Shown one piece after another: positions 8,471 to 17,185 of a stretch of DNA of 64,000 nt. This stretch comes from Novosphingobium sp. PhB165 (GTDB taxonomy: Bacteria; Pseudomonadota; Alphaproteobacteria; Sphingomonadales; Sphingomonadaceae): positions 1 through 64,000 of the forward strand of contig NZ_SLVB01000012.1 in the NCBI RefSeq assembly GCF_004341845.1, read 5' to 3'. Numbering within the stretch: position 1 is the first letter of the stretch; each line of letters opens with the position of its first letter. The notes under the pieces are model-generated. The model was not told the origin of the DNA. It was given only the letters and a program-made list of their open reading frames with translations, and made no database searches. The position numbers and the translations under genes were made by a program.

Positions 8471-9756
8471 GTGCTGCACCCATAAAGGACACTAAAAAGG
8501 TCCAGACCAAAGTCTTCCGGGTCGAACAGTTCCGCGATCCCAAGCTCGCACCGGAGCGCCGCGCCGAACTCGAAGCGGCCGAAGCCGAGCCGCTCGATAT
8601 GAGTGTCGAAAGTGTTCTGGCCGATGCCAGGACGCAGACCGGGCTTTCCGATTTCGGCCCGATGGATTTCACGCAGCGCCTCGGCGCGCTTATCGGGGAG
8701 GTTTCGGCCAACACGAACCTCTGGCGTTTCGCCAAGGCCCAGTTCCGCGCCTCTTGCGTGAAGCAGGCCGCCAACCGCCTCAAGAACAAGGCCTTCCTCG
8801 ACAGCCATCCGGAGATCGACGCAGAGGTCATCGACCGTCCGATCATCATCGTCGGACTACCGCGTTCGGGAACGACGCACCTTGAGAACCTGATCGCGGC
8901 GGACCGACGCTTGCGCCACCTTCCGGTCTATCTTGGATCGGAAGCGGTGCTGGCTCCCGGCGAAACGCCGGGGCCCGACGGCCTTGACCCGCGCTGGGTT
9001 CGCTCGACCGCGCATTGGGACCGCATGAAGCAGAACGCGATCATGGCGGCCATGCACGAGCATTCGCCCGACCATGCATGCGGCGAAAACGAGCTGCAAA
9101 TGCCGGACTTCACCACCTACCAGTGGGAATGGATGGCCGAAGTCCCCGCCTGGCGCGATTACCTGCTCGGCCACGACCAGACGCCGCACTATGCCTATGG
9201 CAAGCGCATGCTGAAGGCGATTGCGCTTCAGTTCCCGTCCGATCGACGCTGGATCCTGAAGGGCAATCAGCATAGCGAGCAGATCCCCGCGCTGATCGCG
9301 AACTATCCGGACGCCTATATCGTCCAGATCCACCGCGACCCACTGGCATTGCTGCAATCGGTGCTGACGATGCGCGGCCTTTCCGTACTGGCACACCAGA
9401 AGCAGCCGGATATCCAGGCCCACGTGGCCTATTGGGTCGACCGCATCGAGCGCATGCTGCGCGCCTATCTGCGCGACATGGATGCGGTCCCTGCCGGGCA
9501 GCGGCTCGACATCCTGTTCGGCGACGTGATCGCGGATGATGTCGGCACTGCCCAGCGCGTTCTCGAATTCGCCGGACTTGAAGCGTGCGCCGAAAGCGTG
9601 GCGGATATGCGCGACTATATGGAAAGTCACCCGCGCGGGAAAGACGGACGGGTGATCTACGATCTGGCGGGCGACTTCAATCTGGACATCCCTGCCCTGC
9701 GCCAGCGCTTCGCATTCTACACCGATCGCTTTCAGGTGAAGCAGGAAGTCAAGTGA
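8467..9756 (+). CDS. Sulfotransferase family protein
   Basis: A 429-residue protein of the PAPS-dependent sulfotransferase superfamily. The 5'-phosphosulfate-binding loop is clear: IIIVGLPRSGTTHLENLI near residue 135. The 3'-phosphate-binding region reads VQIHRDPLALLQSVLTM near residue 285, with the expected Arg and Ser. The N-terminal ~120 residues are a family-specific helical extension seen in the bacterial Sulfotransfer_3-type group. Such proteins transfer sulfate from PAPS to a hydroxyl, but many catabolic-cluster members have no demonstrated activity. It overlaps the SDR before it by 4 bases, and an alkylsulfatase-like gene follows 92 bp later. Sulfation followed by desulfation of an intermediate is one possible reading. 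Confidence 0.85.
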   Translation: MSAAPIKDTKKVQTKVFRVEQFRDPKLAPERRAELEAAEAEPLDMSVESVLADARTQTGLSDFGPMDFTQRLGALIGEVSANTNLWRFAKAQFRASCVKQAANRLKNKAFLDSHPEIDAEVIDRPIIIVGLPRSGTTHLENLIAADRRLRHLPVYLGSEAVLAPGETPGPDGLDPRWVRSTAHWDRMKQNAIMAAMHEHSPDHACGENELQMPDFTTYQWEWMAEVPAWRDYLLGHDQTPHYAYGKRMLKAIALQFPSDRRWILKGNQHSEQIPALIANYPDAYIVQIHRDPLALLQSVLTMRGLSVLAHQKQPDIQAHVAYWVDRIERMLRAYLRDMDAVPAGQRLDILFGDVIADDVGTAQRVLEFAGLEACAESVADMRDYMESHPRGKDGRVIYDLAGDFNLDIPALRQRFAFYTDRFQVKQEVK

Positions 9757-9848
9757 AGCCAACCTCAGGCCGATGGAGGGCGAACTCGCGGTGCGAGCAA
9801 GCCTTCATCGCGCTGTTGACCATGCCCACGCGGCCGGGAGCAAATGAC

Positions 9849-11099
9849 ATGCAATCCACCATTCGCGACGCTAACCAACCCCTCAACGCCCAGATCATCA
9901 ATGACGGTGCCGGCAAGCAGGATGCCGTCGATCTGGGCAGCGGCATCTTCATGTCGAAGGACGTCTCGAACCTCTATCTGGTGACGACCCCGGCCGGCAG
10001 CGTGCTCATAAACACCGGCATCATCTACAGCGCCGCCGAGAACAAGCGGCGCTTCGATGCGGTGACCGACAAGCCGATCCGAAAGATCGTCTTCACCCAG
10101 AGCCACGAGGACCACATCGGCGGCTGGCCGACGTTCAACACGCCCGATATCGAGACGATCGGGCAAGCCAACCTGCCTTTCGTCCGCACGCAGTTCCGCG
10201 ATCTCGGCCCGGCCATGGGCGCCCGCTCGCGCCGTCTCTGGAGCCGCGATCAGAAGCAGGAACTGACCGAACGGCCCGAACCGGTGCTGACGACCACGTT
10301 CCACGACAGTCACGCCTTCGAACTCGGCGGACGGCGCTTCGAACTGCTTTCGGTTCCCGGCGGCGAAACGGTCGATTCGCTCGTCGTATGGCTACCGGAG
10401 GAGAGGATCGTCTTCACCGGGAACATGACCGGCCCGATCTTCGGACACGTGCCCAACCTCTACACCCTTCGCGGCGACCGCTACCGCTATGTTCAGTGGT
10501 ACATCGACAGCGTCCAGCGCGTGATCGACCTGAAGCCCGAATTGCTGATCACCGGGCACGGCGAGCCGGTGCGCGGTGCGGAGAATATCCGCGCCAACCT
10601 CACCAGGATGCGCGATGCAGCGCAATATCTGCGCGATGCGACGTTCGAGGGCATGAACGCAGGCAAGCCGCTCTGGGAGCTGATGGAAACGATCAAGTTG
10701 CCGCCGGAACTCGCCATCCCGCAAGGCCACGGCAAGGTTCCCTGGATCGTTCGTTCCATCTGGGAAGAGCATCTGGGCTGGTTCCGGTACGAGTCCTCGT
10801 CCGAACTCTACGCAGTCCCGCCGCAAGCCGTCCTTGGCGATCTTATCGAACTTGCCGGAGGCGGAGCGGCCGCGCTCGAACTTGCCGCGCGCTATCTTGG
10901 CGAAAACCAGCCGCTCAAGGCGCTGCATGTGGCAGAGGCTATCAAGGACGGATCGCCGGCCCATCGCCGGGCGCTGGAACTCCAGCTTGCCGCCCAGACC
11001 GCCATTCTCGAAGCTGCCGGACGCGAGAACTTCAGCGAAGTCCGCTGGCTTGAAAGCGAAATCCGGCGCCTCGAAGCGGCGCTGGCGGGAGACGATTGA
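9849..11099 (+). CDS. MBL-fold hydrolase, alkylsulfatase-like with altered metal site
   Basis: A 416-residue metallo-beta-lactamase-fold protein with the layout of SdsA1-type alkylsulfatases: an N-terminal MBL domain (about 1-240) and a helical domain resembling the alkylsulfatase dimerisation domain (about 250-350). NLYTLRGDRYRYVQW resembles the alkylsulfatase NLYTLRGA region. The metal motif reads TQSHEDHIGG at 83-92, so the first His of HxHxDH is Gln84; His86, Asp88 and His89 remain. Glu173 and His237 (GHGEP) are present, but the AEN motif of alkylsulfatases is TGN here (Gly191). One of the two zinc sites is therefore probably changed. I chose ATG 9849 for its GGGAG at good spacing; a GTG at 9753 overlapping the previous stop is an alternative. 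Confidence 0.82.
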   Translation: MQSTIRDANQPLNAQIINDGAGKQDAVDLGSGIFMSKDVSNLYLVTTPAGSVLINTGIIYSAAENKRRFDAVTDKPIRKIVFTQSHEDHIGGWPTFNTPDIETIGQANLPFVRTQFRDLGPAMGARSRRLWSRDQKQELTERPEPVLTTTFHDSHAFELGGRRFELLSVPGGETVDSLVVWLPEERIVFTGNMTGPIFGHVPNLYTLRGDRYRYVQWYIDSVQRVIDLKPELLITGHGEPVRGAENIRANLTRMRDAAQYLRDATFEGMNAGKPLWELMETIKLPPELAIPQGHGKVPWIVRSIWEEHLGWFRYESSSELYAVPPQAVLGDLIELAGGGAAALELAARYLGENQPLKALHVAEAIKDGSPAHRRALELQLAAQTAILEAAGRENFSEVRWLESEIRRLEAALAGDD

Positions 11100-11890
11100 T
11101 GATCCACCCTCGCCTCTCCGTCGATGCGATGTGTTCGTTCCAGTGGCCTTTCGAGCGCGAACTGGCGCTGTGGAAGGACATGGGCGTACGCCATGCCGGA
11201 CTGCTGATGAACAAGGTGGCGGAGGATCCCGATCGCCATCTCGGCGCGCTCGACGATGCCGGCATTCACATCAGCACGCTGATCACCGCCGGCTTCCAGC
11301 TTGGCGATCGATCCTCATGGAACGCAATTCGCGCAGTACAGAAGGCGATGATTGATCTGGTCGCGGCGCATAAGGGCCATTCGATCTATTTCACGACCGG
11401 ACGCACGGTAAATTGTGATTGGGACGAAGATCTGGCCTTGTTTGCCGAAGCGGTTGCACCAACGGTAGCGCATGCCCGCGAATGCGGTGTGATCGCGGCG
11501 TTCGAGCCAAGCCTGAGGACGAGTGCCTCTTTCTGCACGACACTGGCGGATGCCATTGAGATTGCCGAGACGACCGGCCTCGGCATCGTTTCCGATTTCA
11601 GCAACAACTGGATGGAGCGAGGACTTCGCGAGACCCTCAAGCGGGCCATGCCGCATATCGCGCTTGTCCAGATCGGCGATATCGCAATTTCCGGGAGAGG
11701 TGGTCGTTCCCATATCGGCCGGGGCGACCTGCCACTTCAGCGCATGATGAGCGACGTGCTGGACGCAGGGTATGAGGGCATCTTCGATCTAGAGGTCGTG
11801 CCTGCCGATTACACTGCCGAAACGAACGAGGACGAACTGCGCGCTGGGATCAGCGCCGCTTCGGACTTGCTTCATGCCATGAAGATCTGA
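11099..11890 (+). CDS. Sugar phosphate isomerase/epimerase-like TIM barrel protein
   Basis: A 263-residue AP-endonuclease-2/xylose-isomerase-like TIM barrel. Metal-binding type residues appear in the usual order: Glu in AAFEPSL, Asp in GIVSDFSNNW, the segment IALVQIGDI, and Glu in IFDLEVVP near the C-terminus. The canonical motif HxD of sugar isomerases is replaced by SDFSNNW. The family covers isomerases, epimerases and dehydratases, so the reaction cannot be named. ATG 11099 overlaps the preceding TGA, indicating coupling to the MBL-fold gene. A distant family member lies at 62733-63551. Confidence 0.82.
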   Translation: MIHPRLSVDAMCSFQWPFERELALWKDMGVRHAGLLMNKVAEDPDRHLGALDDAGIHISTLITAGFQLGDRSSWNAIRAVQKAMIDLVAAHKGHSIYFTTGRTVNCDWDEDLALFAEAVAPTVAHARECGVIAAFEPSLRTSASFCTTLADAIEIAETTGLGIVSDFSNNWMERGLRETLKRAMPHIALVQIGDIAISGRGGRSHIGRGDLPLQRMMSDVLDAGYEGIFDLEVVPADYTAETNEDELRAGISAASDLLHAMKI

Positions 11891-11957
11891 AAACCCACGC
11901 ATCTGAACGAAACGACCCGGAAAAACGGGCCCCGCAAACGGGTAAGGAGAGGTTGAA

Positions 11958-12815
11958 ATGTCCGAGACTTTTGCCGGCAAGACGGCGCTCATCATCGGTG
12001 CAGGCCAGAATATCGGCCGCCGGATCGCGCAGGAATGGGCCGCCCGCGGCGCCCGCGTCGCCGTGGCCGACATCAGCCGCGAAGGCGCCGAGGAAACGGC
12101 CGAAATCCTGCGCAAGTCAGGCACCGAAGCGATCGGCCTGCACTGCAATGTCATGGACGAGGAATCGGTGGCGGCCACCATCGACGCCGCCGAAAAGGCC
12201 CTCGGAGCGCTCGACATTCACATGAACAACGCCGGCATCCTCTCGGGCGGCAATCCCGAGGATATTCCAATGACGGAATGGCAGCGAATGTTCGACGTGA
12301 ACCTCTTCGGCATGGTCCGCGCCAACAACGTGATCGTGCCGCGCATGATCGCGCGTGGATCGGGCCATATCGTCAACACCGGCAGCTTTGCCGGTCTCTA
12401 TCCCTTCGCCGCGAGCCGGGTTCACTACGCCGCCTCCAAGGCGGCCGTGATCTCTATGTCGCAGAACCTCGCGCTCTATCTGAAGCAGTTCGGCGTCAGC
12501 GTCAGCTGCCTCTGCCCCGGGCCGGTGATGACGAGTTCGCCCGATGCCATGAAGCATTTCAGCGAGAATTACGTGATGCGCGCGCCGGGCAGCCACCTTG
12601 CGGTCAAGACCCAGCAGGAGACGGCGAAAGTTCTGTCCGACGGCATGGAGGCCGGCCGCATCCTCATCCCGACGCACGAAGAGGCGTGGGAGACACTGGT
12701 CGAAGTCGCCGCCGATCCGGATGCCTTCGTCGAGAAGAAGCATCGCGAGTTCCTCGCGGGCGATCCGGGGCGGCCAGGCATCACGCAGGACGTGATCGAT
12801 TCCATCAAGGCCTGA
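11958..12815 (+). CDS. SDR family oxidoreductase
   Basis: A 285-residue SDR with GAGQNIGRRIA as the cofactor loop, MNNAGIL, Ser in NTGSFAGLYP and HYAASKAAV as the Tyr-Lys pair. The C-terminal 60 residues run past the usual SDR end (IPTHEEAWETLVEVAADPD) and lack the VDGG ending, which is typical of SDRs acting on larger substrates. GGAGAGG precedes ATG 11958. It lies 67 bp after the TIM-barrel gene and 14 bp before the CMD gene in the same operon. Confidence 0.9.
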   Translation: MSETFAGKTALIIGAGQNIGRRIAQEWAARGARVAVADISREGAEETAEILRKSGTEAIGLHCNVMDEESVAATIDAAEKALGALDIHMNNAGILSGGNPEDIPMTEWQRMFDVNLFGMVRANNVIVPRMIARGSGHIVNTGSFAGLYPFAASRVHYAASKAAVISMSQNLALYLKQFGVSVSCLCPGPVMTSSPDAMKHFSENYVMRAPGSHLAVKTQQETAKVLSDGMEAGRILIPTHEEAWETLVEVAADPDAFVEKKHREFLAGDPGRPGITQDVIDSIKA

Positions 12816-12829
12816 ACGGGAGACATCGG

Positions 12830-13615
12830 ATGGCATTGCTCGATCCTCAAGAGCGCACGGAGCGCGGCCAGACCGTTGCACAGGCCGTGACCGCGCGGGA
12901 CATCACCGCACCGGTCAGTCCTGTCGAAGCAAGCTGGCGGGATTTCGTCTTCGCGGAAATCTGGAACCGCCCTGGCCTTGACCGCCGCACACGCTACCTC
13001 ATCGCGATTGCCAGCGCGGCGTGCAGCAACGGCCCGGCCGATCTGCTCGACGACTACATCCGTGGCGCGCTCTCCGGCGGCGAACTGAGCCAGATCGAAC
13101 TGCGCGAAGCGGCGCTGCATCTGGCCGTCTACACTGGCTGGTCGCGCGGGTTCGAACTGGACCGCGCCGTCACCCGCGTCACCGCCGAACTGGGCATGAC
13201 GCCCTGCCCCTTCGCGCCGATCCGCAGCGAGCCATGGGATCCGCAGGTTCGCATTCAGGAGGGGATCGATGAGTTCGACGCCGTCATGGGCTTTCCCGGA
13301 CCTCCGCCGGTCACGCCCTATTTCGAGGCCGGTATCGACAGCTTCGTGTTCGGCGAGATGTGGAAACGGGCCGGACTGGACCAGCGATCGCGCCGCTGGA
13401 TCACTCTGGTCGGCGTATCGGAAAGCTGCGCGACAACACCGATCAAGACGCATTTCTTTGCAGCCATGGCGAGCGGCAACTGCGCGCCGGAAGAATTGCA
13501 GGAATTCGTCCTCCAGTATGCCGTCCATGCCGGATGGCCGAAAGCCTCGGTCATCCAGAGCGCGGTCCTGGCCATGATCAAGAACTACAAGGCCGGCCTT
13601 GGCTGGGACGCATGA
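12830..13615 (+). CDS. Tandem carboxymuconolactone decarboxylase-like protein
   Basis: A 261-residue protein with two carboxymuconolactone decarboxylase (CMD/AhpD-like) domains, about 30-115 and 155-250. In AhpD-type members the fold carries a CxxCxxxH redox motif. Here the first half reads ACSNGPADLLDD and the second SCATTPIKTHFF. Each half keeps only one Cys, and only the second keeps the His, so thiol-redox chemistry is unlikely. A decarboxylase, lactonase or isomerase-like role is possible. It lies 14 bp after the SDR and 13 bp before the dehydrogenase gene. Confidence 0.83.
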   Translation: MALLDPQERTERGQTVAQAVTARDITAPVSPVEASWRDFVFAEIWNRPGLDRRTRYLIAIASAACSNGPADLLDDYIRGALSGGELSQIELREAALHLAVYTGWSRGFELDRAVTRVTAELGMTPCPFAPIRSEPWDPQVRIQEGIDEFDAVMGFPGPPPVTPYFEAGIDSFVFGEMWKRAGLDQRSRRWITLVGVSESCATTPIKTHFFAAMASGNCAPEELQEFVLQYAVHAGWPKASVIQSAVLAMIKNYKAGLGWDA

Positions 13616-13628
13616 GAGAGATTTCGCA

Positions 13629-14429
13629 ATGTTGAATACGGCATTCATCGGCCTCGGAAGCCAGGGCGGCCCTATGGCAGAGCGCATGCTCGCTGCCGGC
13701 TTTCCGCTTACGGTCTGGGGCAGGCGCCGCGAAGCGCTTCAGCCCTTCGCCGAAAAGGGAGCCGTGCTGGCCGAGAATGTTGCGGCTCTTGGAGCGGCCG
13801 CCGATCATGTGGGCATTTGCGTAGTCGACGATGCCGGTGTTGCCGAGGTCTGCAACGCGCTCGTCCCGTCGATGCGTCCGGGAAGCCTGCTGGCGGTGCA
13901 TTCGACGATCTTGCCGGAAAGCTGCGAAGCGCTTGCCGCCATCTGCGAGGCGCGAAGAATCGCGTTTGTCGACGCGCCGGTGAGCGGAGGCGGCGGTGCC
14001 GCCACGGCCGGAACGCTGACGGTCATGTGTGGAGGAAGCGCCGCCGCCTTCGAGCAGGCCCGCCCCATCTTCAAAGCCTTTGCAGGTACGCTCGTCCATC
14101 TGGGCGGTGCCGGTGCCGGTCAGCGTGCCAAGATCGTGAACAATGCCCTGATGGCGGCAAACATGGGCAATGCCCATGCCGCGATTGAGGCGGGCCGGGC
14201 TCTGGGCATGGCGCCCGAGGCGCTGAAGGACCTCATCAAGGCCAGCAGCGGGCGCAGCTTCGGCTTTGAAGTCTATGCGCGATTGCCCGAACCCAAGGCG
14301 TTTTCCCACGGAGCGGCATTGCTGCGAAAGGATGTAGACCTTCTGCGCGCCATTCTCCCCGACGGATCAGACACGCGGACACTGGGTGAAGCCGCGGACC
14401 ATTTCCTGGAAGAGGCCGTCGCGCCCTGA
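13629..14429 (+). CDS. NAD(P)-dependent 3-hydroxyisobutyrate dehydrogenase-like oxidoreductase
   Basis: A 266-residue beta-hydroxyacid dehydrogenase. The N-terminal Rossmann motif FIGLGSQGGPMAERM is at residues 6-20. The substrate signature DAPVSGGGGAATAGTLTVM lies near residue 117. The catalytic Lys is in GAGQRAKIVNNAL near residue 170. The family oxidises 3-hydroxyacids such as 3-hydroxyisobutyrate or tartronate semialdehyde. It is slightly shorter than the usual ~295. As the last gene of the 7652 operon it may reduce or oxidise a small hydroxyacid released by the upstream steps. A hairpin follows. Confidence 0.9.
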   Translation: MLNTAFIGLGSQGGPMAERMLAAGFPLTVWGRRREALQPFAEKGAVLAENVAALGAAADHVGICVVDDAGVAEVCNALVPSMRPGSLLAVHSTILPESCEALAAICEARRIAFVDAPVSGGGGAATAGTLTVMCGGSAAAFEQARPIFKAFAGTLVHLGGAGAGQRAKIVNNALMAANMGNAHAAIEAGRALGMAPEALKDLIKASSGRSFGFEVYARLPEPKAFSHGAALLRKDVDLLRAILPDGSDTRTLGEAADHFLEEAVAP

Positions 14430-14440
14430 TGAAAACGCTT

Positions 14441-14467
14441 GATGCGCGCCGTTAACCGGCGCGCATC
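14441..14467. terminator. Strong hairpin after the 7652 operon
   Basis: A perfect 11-bp stem (GATGCGCGCCG at 14441-14451 paired with 14457-14467) has a 5-nt loop. It sits 12 bases after the dehydrogenase stop. The following bases (ATTTCG) are not a strong U-tract, so termination may be partly factor-dependent. It also spans the stop codon of the decayed minus-strand gene. Confidence 0.55.
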
Positions 14468-14830
14468 ATTTCGAAGCTTTGCCCCATGTGCTGCGGAAAG
14501 CCGTCCTCTGCAGGATGGAAGGTCCACAAGCGGTTGGTATCCCGGATCGCGTCGAAGTTGCCGCCAACGGCATCGATGGTCCAGTCCGGAGGGTAGAGCC
14601 CGCCGTCTCGATAATGAAGGCACGCGCGACACGCCCGCCCAATCGAAACGACGACCGCTCATGTCGCTTTCAAAGTTGTACCGCCAGCCGCCCAAAGAGG
14701 GGCGCCGCGCGCTTCTCTGAGCGACCGAATAGTGCGTCCGCCACGGTCCGTCAGGCCGTATTCGACCGCCAGCTCCGCGTTGATGAAAGTGCCGCCCGAA
14801 CGCGAACCGACTGGCGAGTCCATTGCGAGC
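14452..14830 (-). pseudogene. Decayed minus-strand gene of unknown family
   Basis: Three minus-strand reading frames hold protein-like pieces in collinear order. From 5' to 3' they are: a piece around TFINAELAVEYGL followed by DRGGRTIRSL (about 14826-14720); GGWRYNFESDMSGRRFDW (about 14695-14640); and GGLYPPDWTIDAVGG through NRLWTFHPAEDGFPQHMG to EMMRAG and TAA at 14452. No single frame connects them, so at least two frameshifts are needed. I do not recognise the family. It lies just downstream of TBDR-2 and probably once followed it in an operon. Confidence 0.55.
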
Positions 14831-14839
14831 GGACTTCCT

Positions 14840-17185
14840 TCATCGGAATTTCGCTCCCAATTCGATGCCGTACGTAACGGGCGAGTTCCAGACGGCACCC
14901 GTCCCCAGCGTGTTGAAGAGCACTTGCGTGCTATACCGCCGATTGGTGACATTGTCCCCGAACACCGCAACCGTATAGCGATCGGAAGGATCGGTCCATT
15001 CCGCGCGCAGGGCCAGAACTTCGTAGCCCTTCTGCTTGAACTGCTCGGAAGGATCGAAGTAGAAGCTGGAGGTATAGTAGAGGTTGCCGGACAGCGCCAG
15101 CCTGCCGCCGCCGAGATCAAGGCCATAGCTAGCCCCGATGTTGCCGGTGAACTCAGGCGCCCGCTGCATCTTGAAGCCCGAGGCATCAGTCGACGTCTGC
15201 GTCAGCGCGCCGGGGCCGGTGCCGCCGATATCCTTCGGAATACAGGCCATCGAATTGGCAAGATCGGTAACCGCCGGGTCGCAGTAGCTGTAATAGGGCG
15301 CGTCGGTGAACGACTTGTAGCGAGCATGGGTCCATGACGCGCCAGCCTGCACCGAGAACGCGCTGCTGACCTTGTAGCGCAGCTGCGCCTCTAGACCGTA
15401 GATTTCCGAGGACGCGGCATTGCGGATCTGGGCCGTGCCGTTCTGATAGCTGGAGACCTGCAGGTTCTTGTAGTCATAGTAGAACCCGGCAAGATCGGCC
15501 GAGAACACCCGGTCGTCGTACTTGTAGCCCACTTCGAAGGCGTTGATCTTCTCCGGCTTCACCGGCTGCTGCGAATAGCCGCCGACGTTGAGGATGCCCG
15601 CCTTGTAGCCCTTGGTGTAGGAGGCATAGACGCTCGATTCCTCGCTCGGCTTGAAGCGGATCACCGCGCGAGGCGTGAAGCTGTCGTTCTTCAGGGTGGA
15701 AACCGGAATGTGCACGCCCGCACCGCCCGTCCAGGGAATCGATTCGCCGTTGGGTCCGGTGAAGCTCGTGGTCGTGAAATTGGTGATGAAGTAGGCATCG
15801 CCGACGATATCGTGGCTATAGCGTCCGCCCAGCGTCAGGAACAGCTTGTCGCTCACTTGATATGTCGCATCGAGGAAGGCCGCATAAGACTTCGTCGTGG
15901 TGCTCGACCCGCCGAACGGCGCATAGGGCAATCCACCAAAGCTGGCGCCGATGTCCCAGGTGTCGCGGATCTGGAAGTAGTTGAGCCCGGCAGTCCATTG
16001 CAGCGGCGAGCCCGGCTTGGAGTTCAGCAGGAATTCCTGGCTCCAGGTCTCGTCGTTCACGCCGACGTAGATGTTGAACATCGGGATCGCCGTGGCATCA
16101 AGATCGCCGTAATAGGGCGACAGGTCCTTGCGATATTGCGTGTAGGACGTGAAGTCCGCAAAGCCCATATCCGCCTTGAGCGTGACCTGAAGGGCATCGG
16201 AATTCGACCGGAAGCTCACCGGAGTGTTCAGCAGGACGTCACTGGGCTTGGTCGCGAAAGTCGAGGTCGGGGCATAGAGATAGACGAGCGGCAGCCCCTT
16301 GGAACTGGACATTCCGTAAATGGCTTGCCCGGCCGCCGACACCTTGTCGAAGAAACCGGCGCCGCCGGACTGGTCTACGTAGGCATTGACCAGCTGGGTG
16401 GTGGGATCGTCGGTCTCGGCATGGATCCAGCGCAGCAACAGCGAAACGTCATCGGTCAGATCGGCCTTCATGCCGACCCGGATCGACCAATCCTCGGACT
16501 TGCCGATCTTGTCGTTGCCGTTCGAAACATCGGTGAAATAGCCGTCGCTGCGCCGGTAGAGCCCCTCGACGTCCATCGCGACCCGGTCGCTGATGCCGAA
16601 CGTGGCATAGGCCTGCGCGTTCACTGCATTGAAGCGGCTGTAGCTGATCTTGGCCTCACCGCTCGTTTCGGTGCTGGGATCGTCCGTGGTGATGATGATC
16701 GCGCCGCCCGTGGTATTGCGGCCAAACAGCGTTCCCTGCGGCCCCTTCAAGACCTGGATACTGCGCACGTTGAGCAGATCGAAGTCCGACATGTAGGTGT
16801 TGGCCTGGAAGAAGCCGTCGACATAGATACCGACGTTGGGGCCGCCGCCGGAGGTCGTGATGGCGGTACCTACGCCGCGAATGGTCGGTTGGACGGCAGG
16901 GCCCTGTGTGTCGAAACGCAGGCCCGGCGTGATCCTTGCGGTGTCGGACAGCTTTTCGACGTTGGCGGTCGCAAGCTGCTCGGGACCCAGCGAGGTGACG
17001 CTGATAGGTACATCACGCGATGCTTCCGCGCGGCGCTGGGCGGTGACCACGATTTCCGTCGAGGTCGGCGCGGGCGCGGCCTTGTCGCCTGTCGATTGCT
17101 GGGCGAATGCCATGGCCGGCCAGCTAGCCGTCACGCAGGCCATCATGAGAACGGACGCGGATCGCGCGGTGTATAAGCCTGCCAT
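14840..17185 (-). CDS. TonB-dependent outer-membrane receptor (TBDR-2)
   Basis: A 781-residue TonB-dependent receptor of the smaller class common in sphingomonads. Its signal peptide ends PAMAFAQQ. A TonB-box-like region EIVVTAQRRAEASRDVPISV is followed by a plug domain with TIRGVGTAI, VGIYVDGFF and QVLKGPQGTLFGRNTTGGAI, and the protein ends in a barrel strand LGAKFR. ATG 17185 has AGGGAGA eight bases upstream; the longer frame to 17221 lacks one. It is unlike TBDR-1 and TBDR-3 and resembles the receptors often linked to aromatic and terpenoid compounds; the ligand is not known. A decayed gene lies immediately downstream. Confidence 0.93.
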   Translation of the reverse strand: MAGLYTARSASVLMMACVTASWPAMAFAQQSTGDKAAPAPTSTEIVVTAQRRAEASRDVPISVTSLGPEQLATANVEKLSDTARITPGLRFDTQGPAVQPTIRGVGTAITTSGGGPNVGIYVDGFFQANTYMSDFDLLNVRSIQVLKGPQGTLFGRNTTGGAIIITTDDPSTETSGEAKISYSRFNAVNAQAYATFGISDRVAMDVEGLYRRSDGYFTDVSNGNDKIGKSEDWSIRVGMKADLTDDVSLLLRWIHAETDDPTTQLVNAYVDQSGGAGFFDKVSAAGQAIYGMSSSKGLPLVYLYAPTSTFATKPSDVLLNTPVSFRSNSDALQVTLKADMGFADFTSYTQYRKDLSPYYGDLDATAIPMFNIYVGVNDETWSQEFLLNSKPGSPLQWTAGLNYFQIRDTWDIGASFGGLPYAPFGGSSTTTKSYAAFLDATYQVSDKLFLTLGGRYSHDIVGDAYFITNFTTTSFTGPNGESIPWTGGAGVHIPVSTLKNDSFTPRAVIRFKPSEESSVYASYTKGYKAGILNVGGYSQQPVKPEKINAFEVGYKYDDRVFSADLAGFYYDYKNLQVSSYQNGTAQIRNAASSEIYGLEAQLRYKVSSAFSVQAGASWTHARYKSFTDAPYYSYCDPAVTDLANSMACIPKDIGGTGPGALTQTSTDASGFKMQRAPEFTGNIGASYGLDLGGGRLALSGNLYYTSSFYFDPSEQFKQKGYEVLALRAEWTDPSDRYTVAVFGDNVTNRRYSTQVLFNTLGTGAVWNSPVTYGIELGAKFR

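Noticed and set aside
9849..11099. Metallo-beta-lactamase or lactonase
   Set aside because: The NLYTLRG block and the C-terminal helical domain match the alkylsulfatase layout better.
15710..17176. Long plus-strand open frame (488 codons) inside TBDR-2
   Set aside because: Antisense shadow of a clear receptor gene with signal peptide and plug motifs; no independent features.
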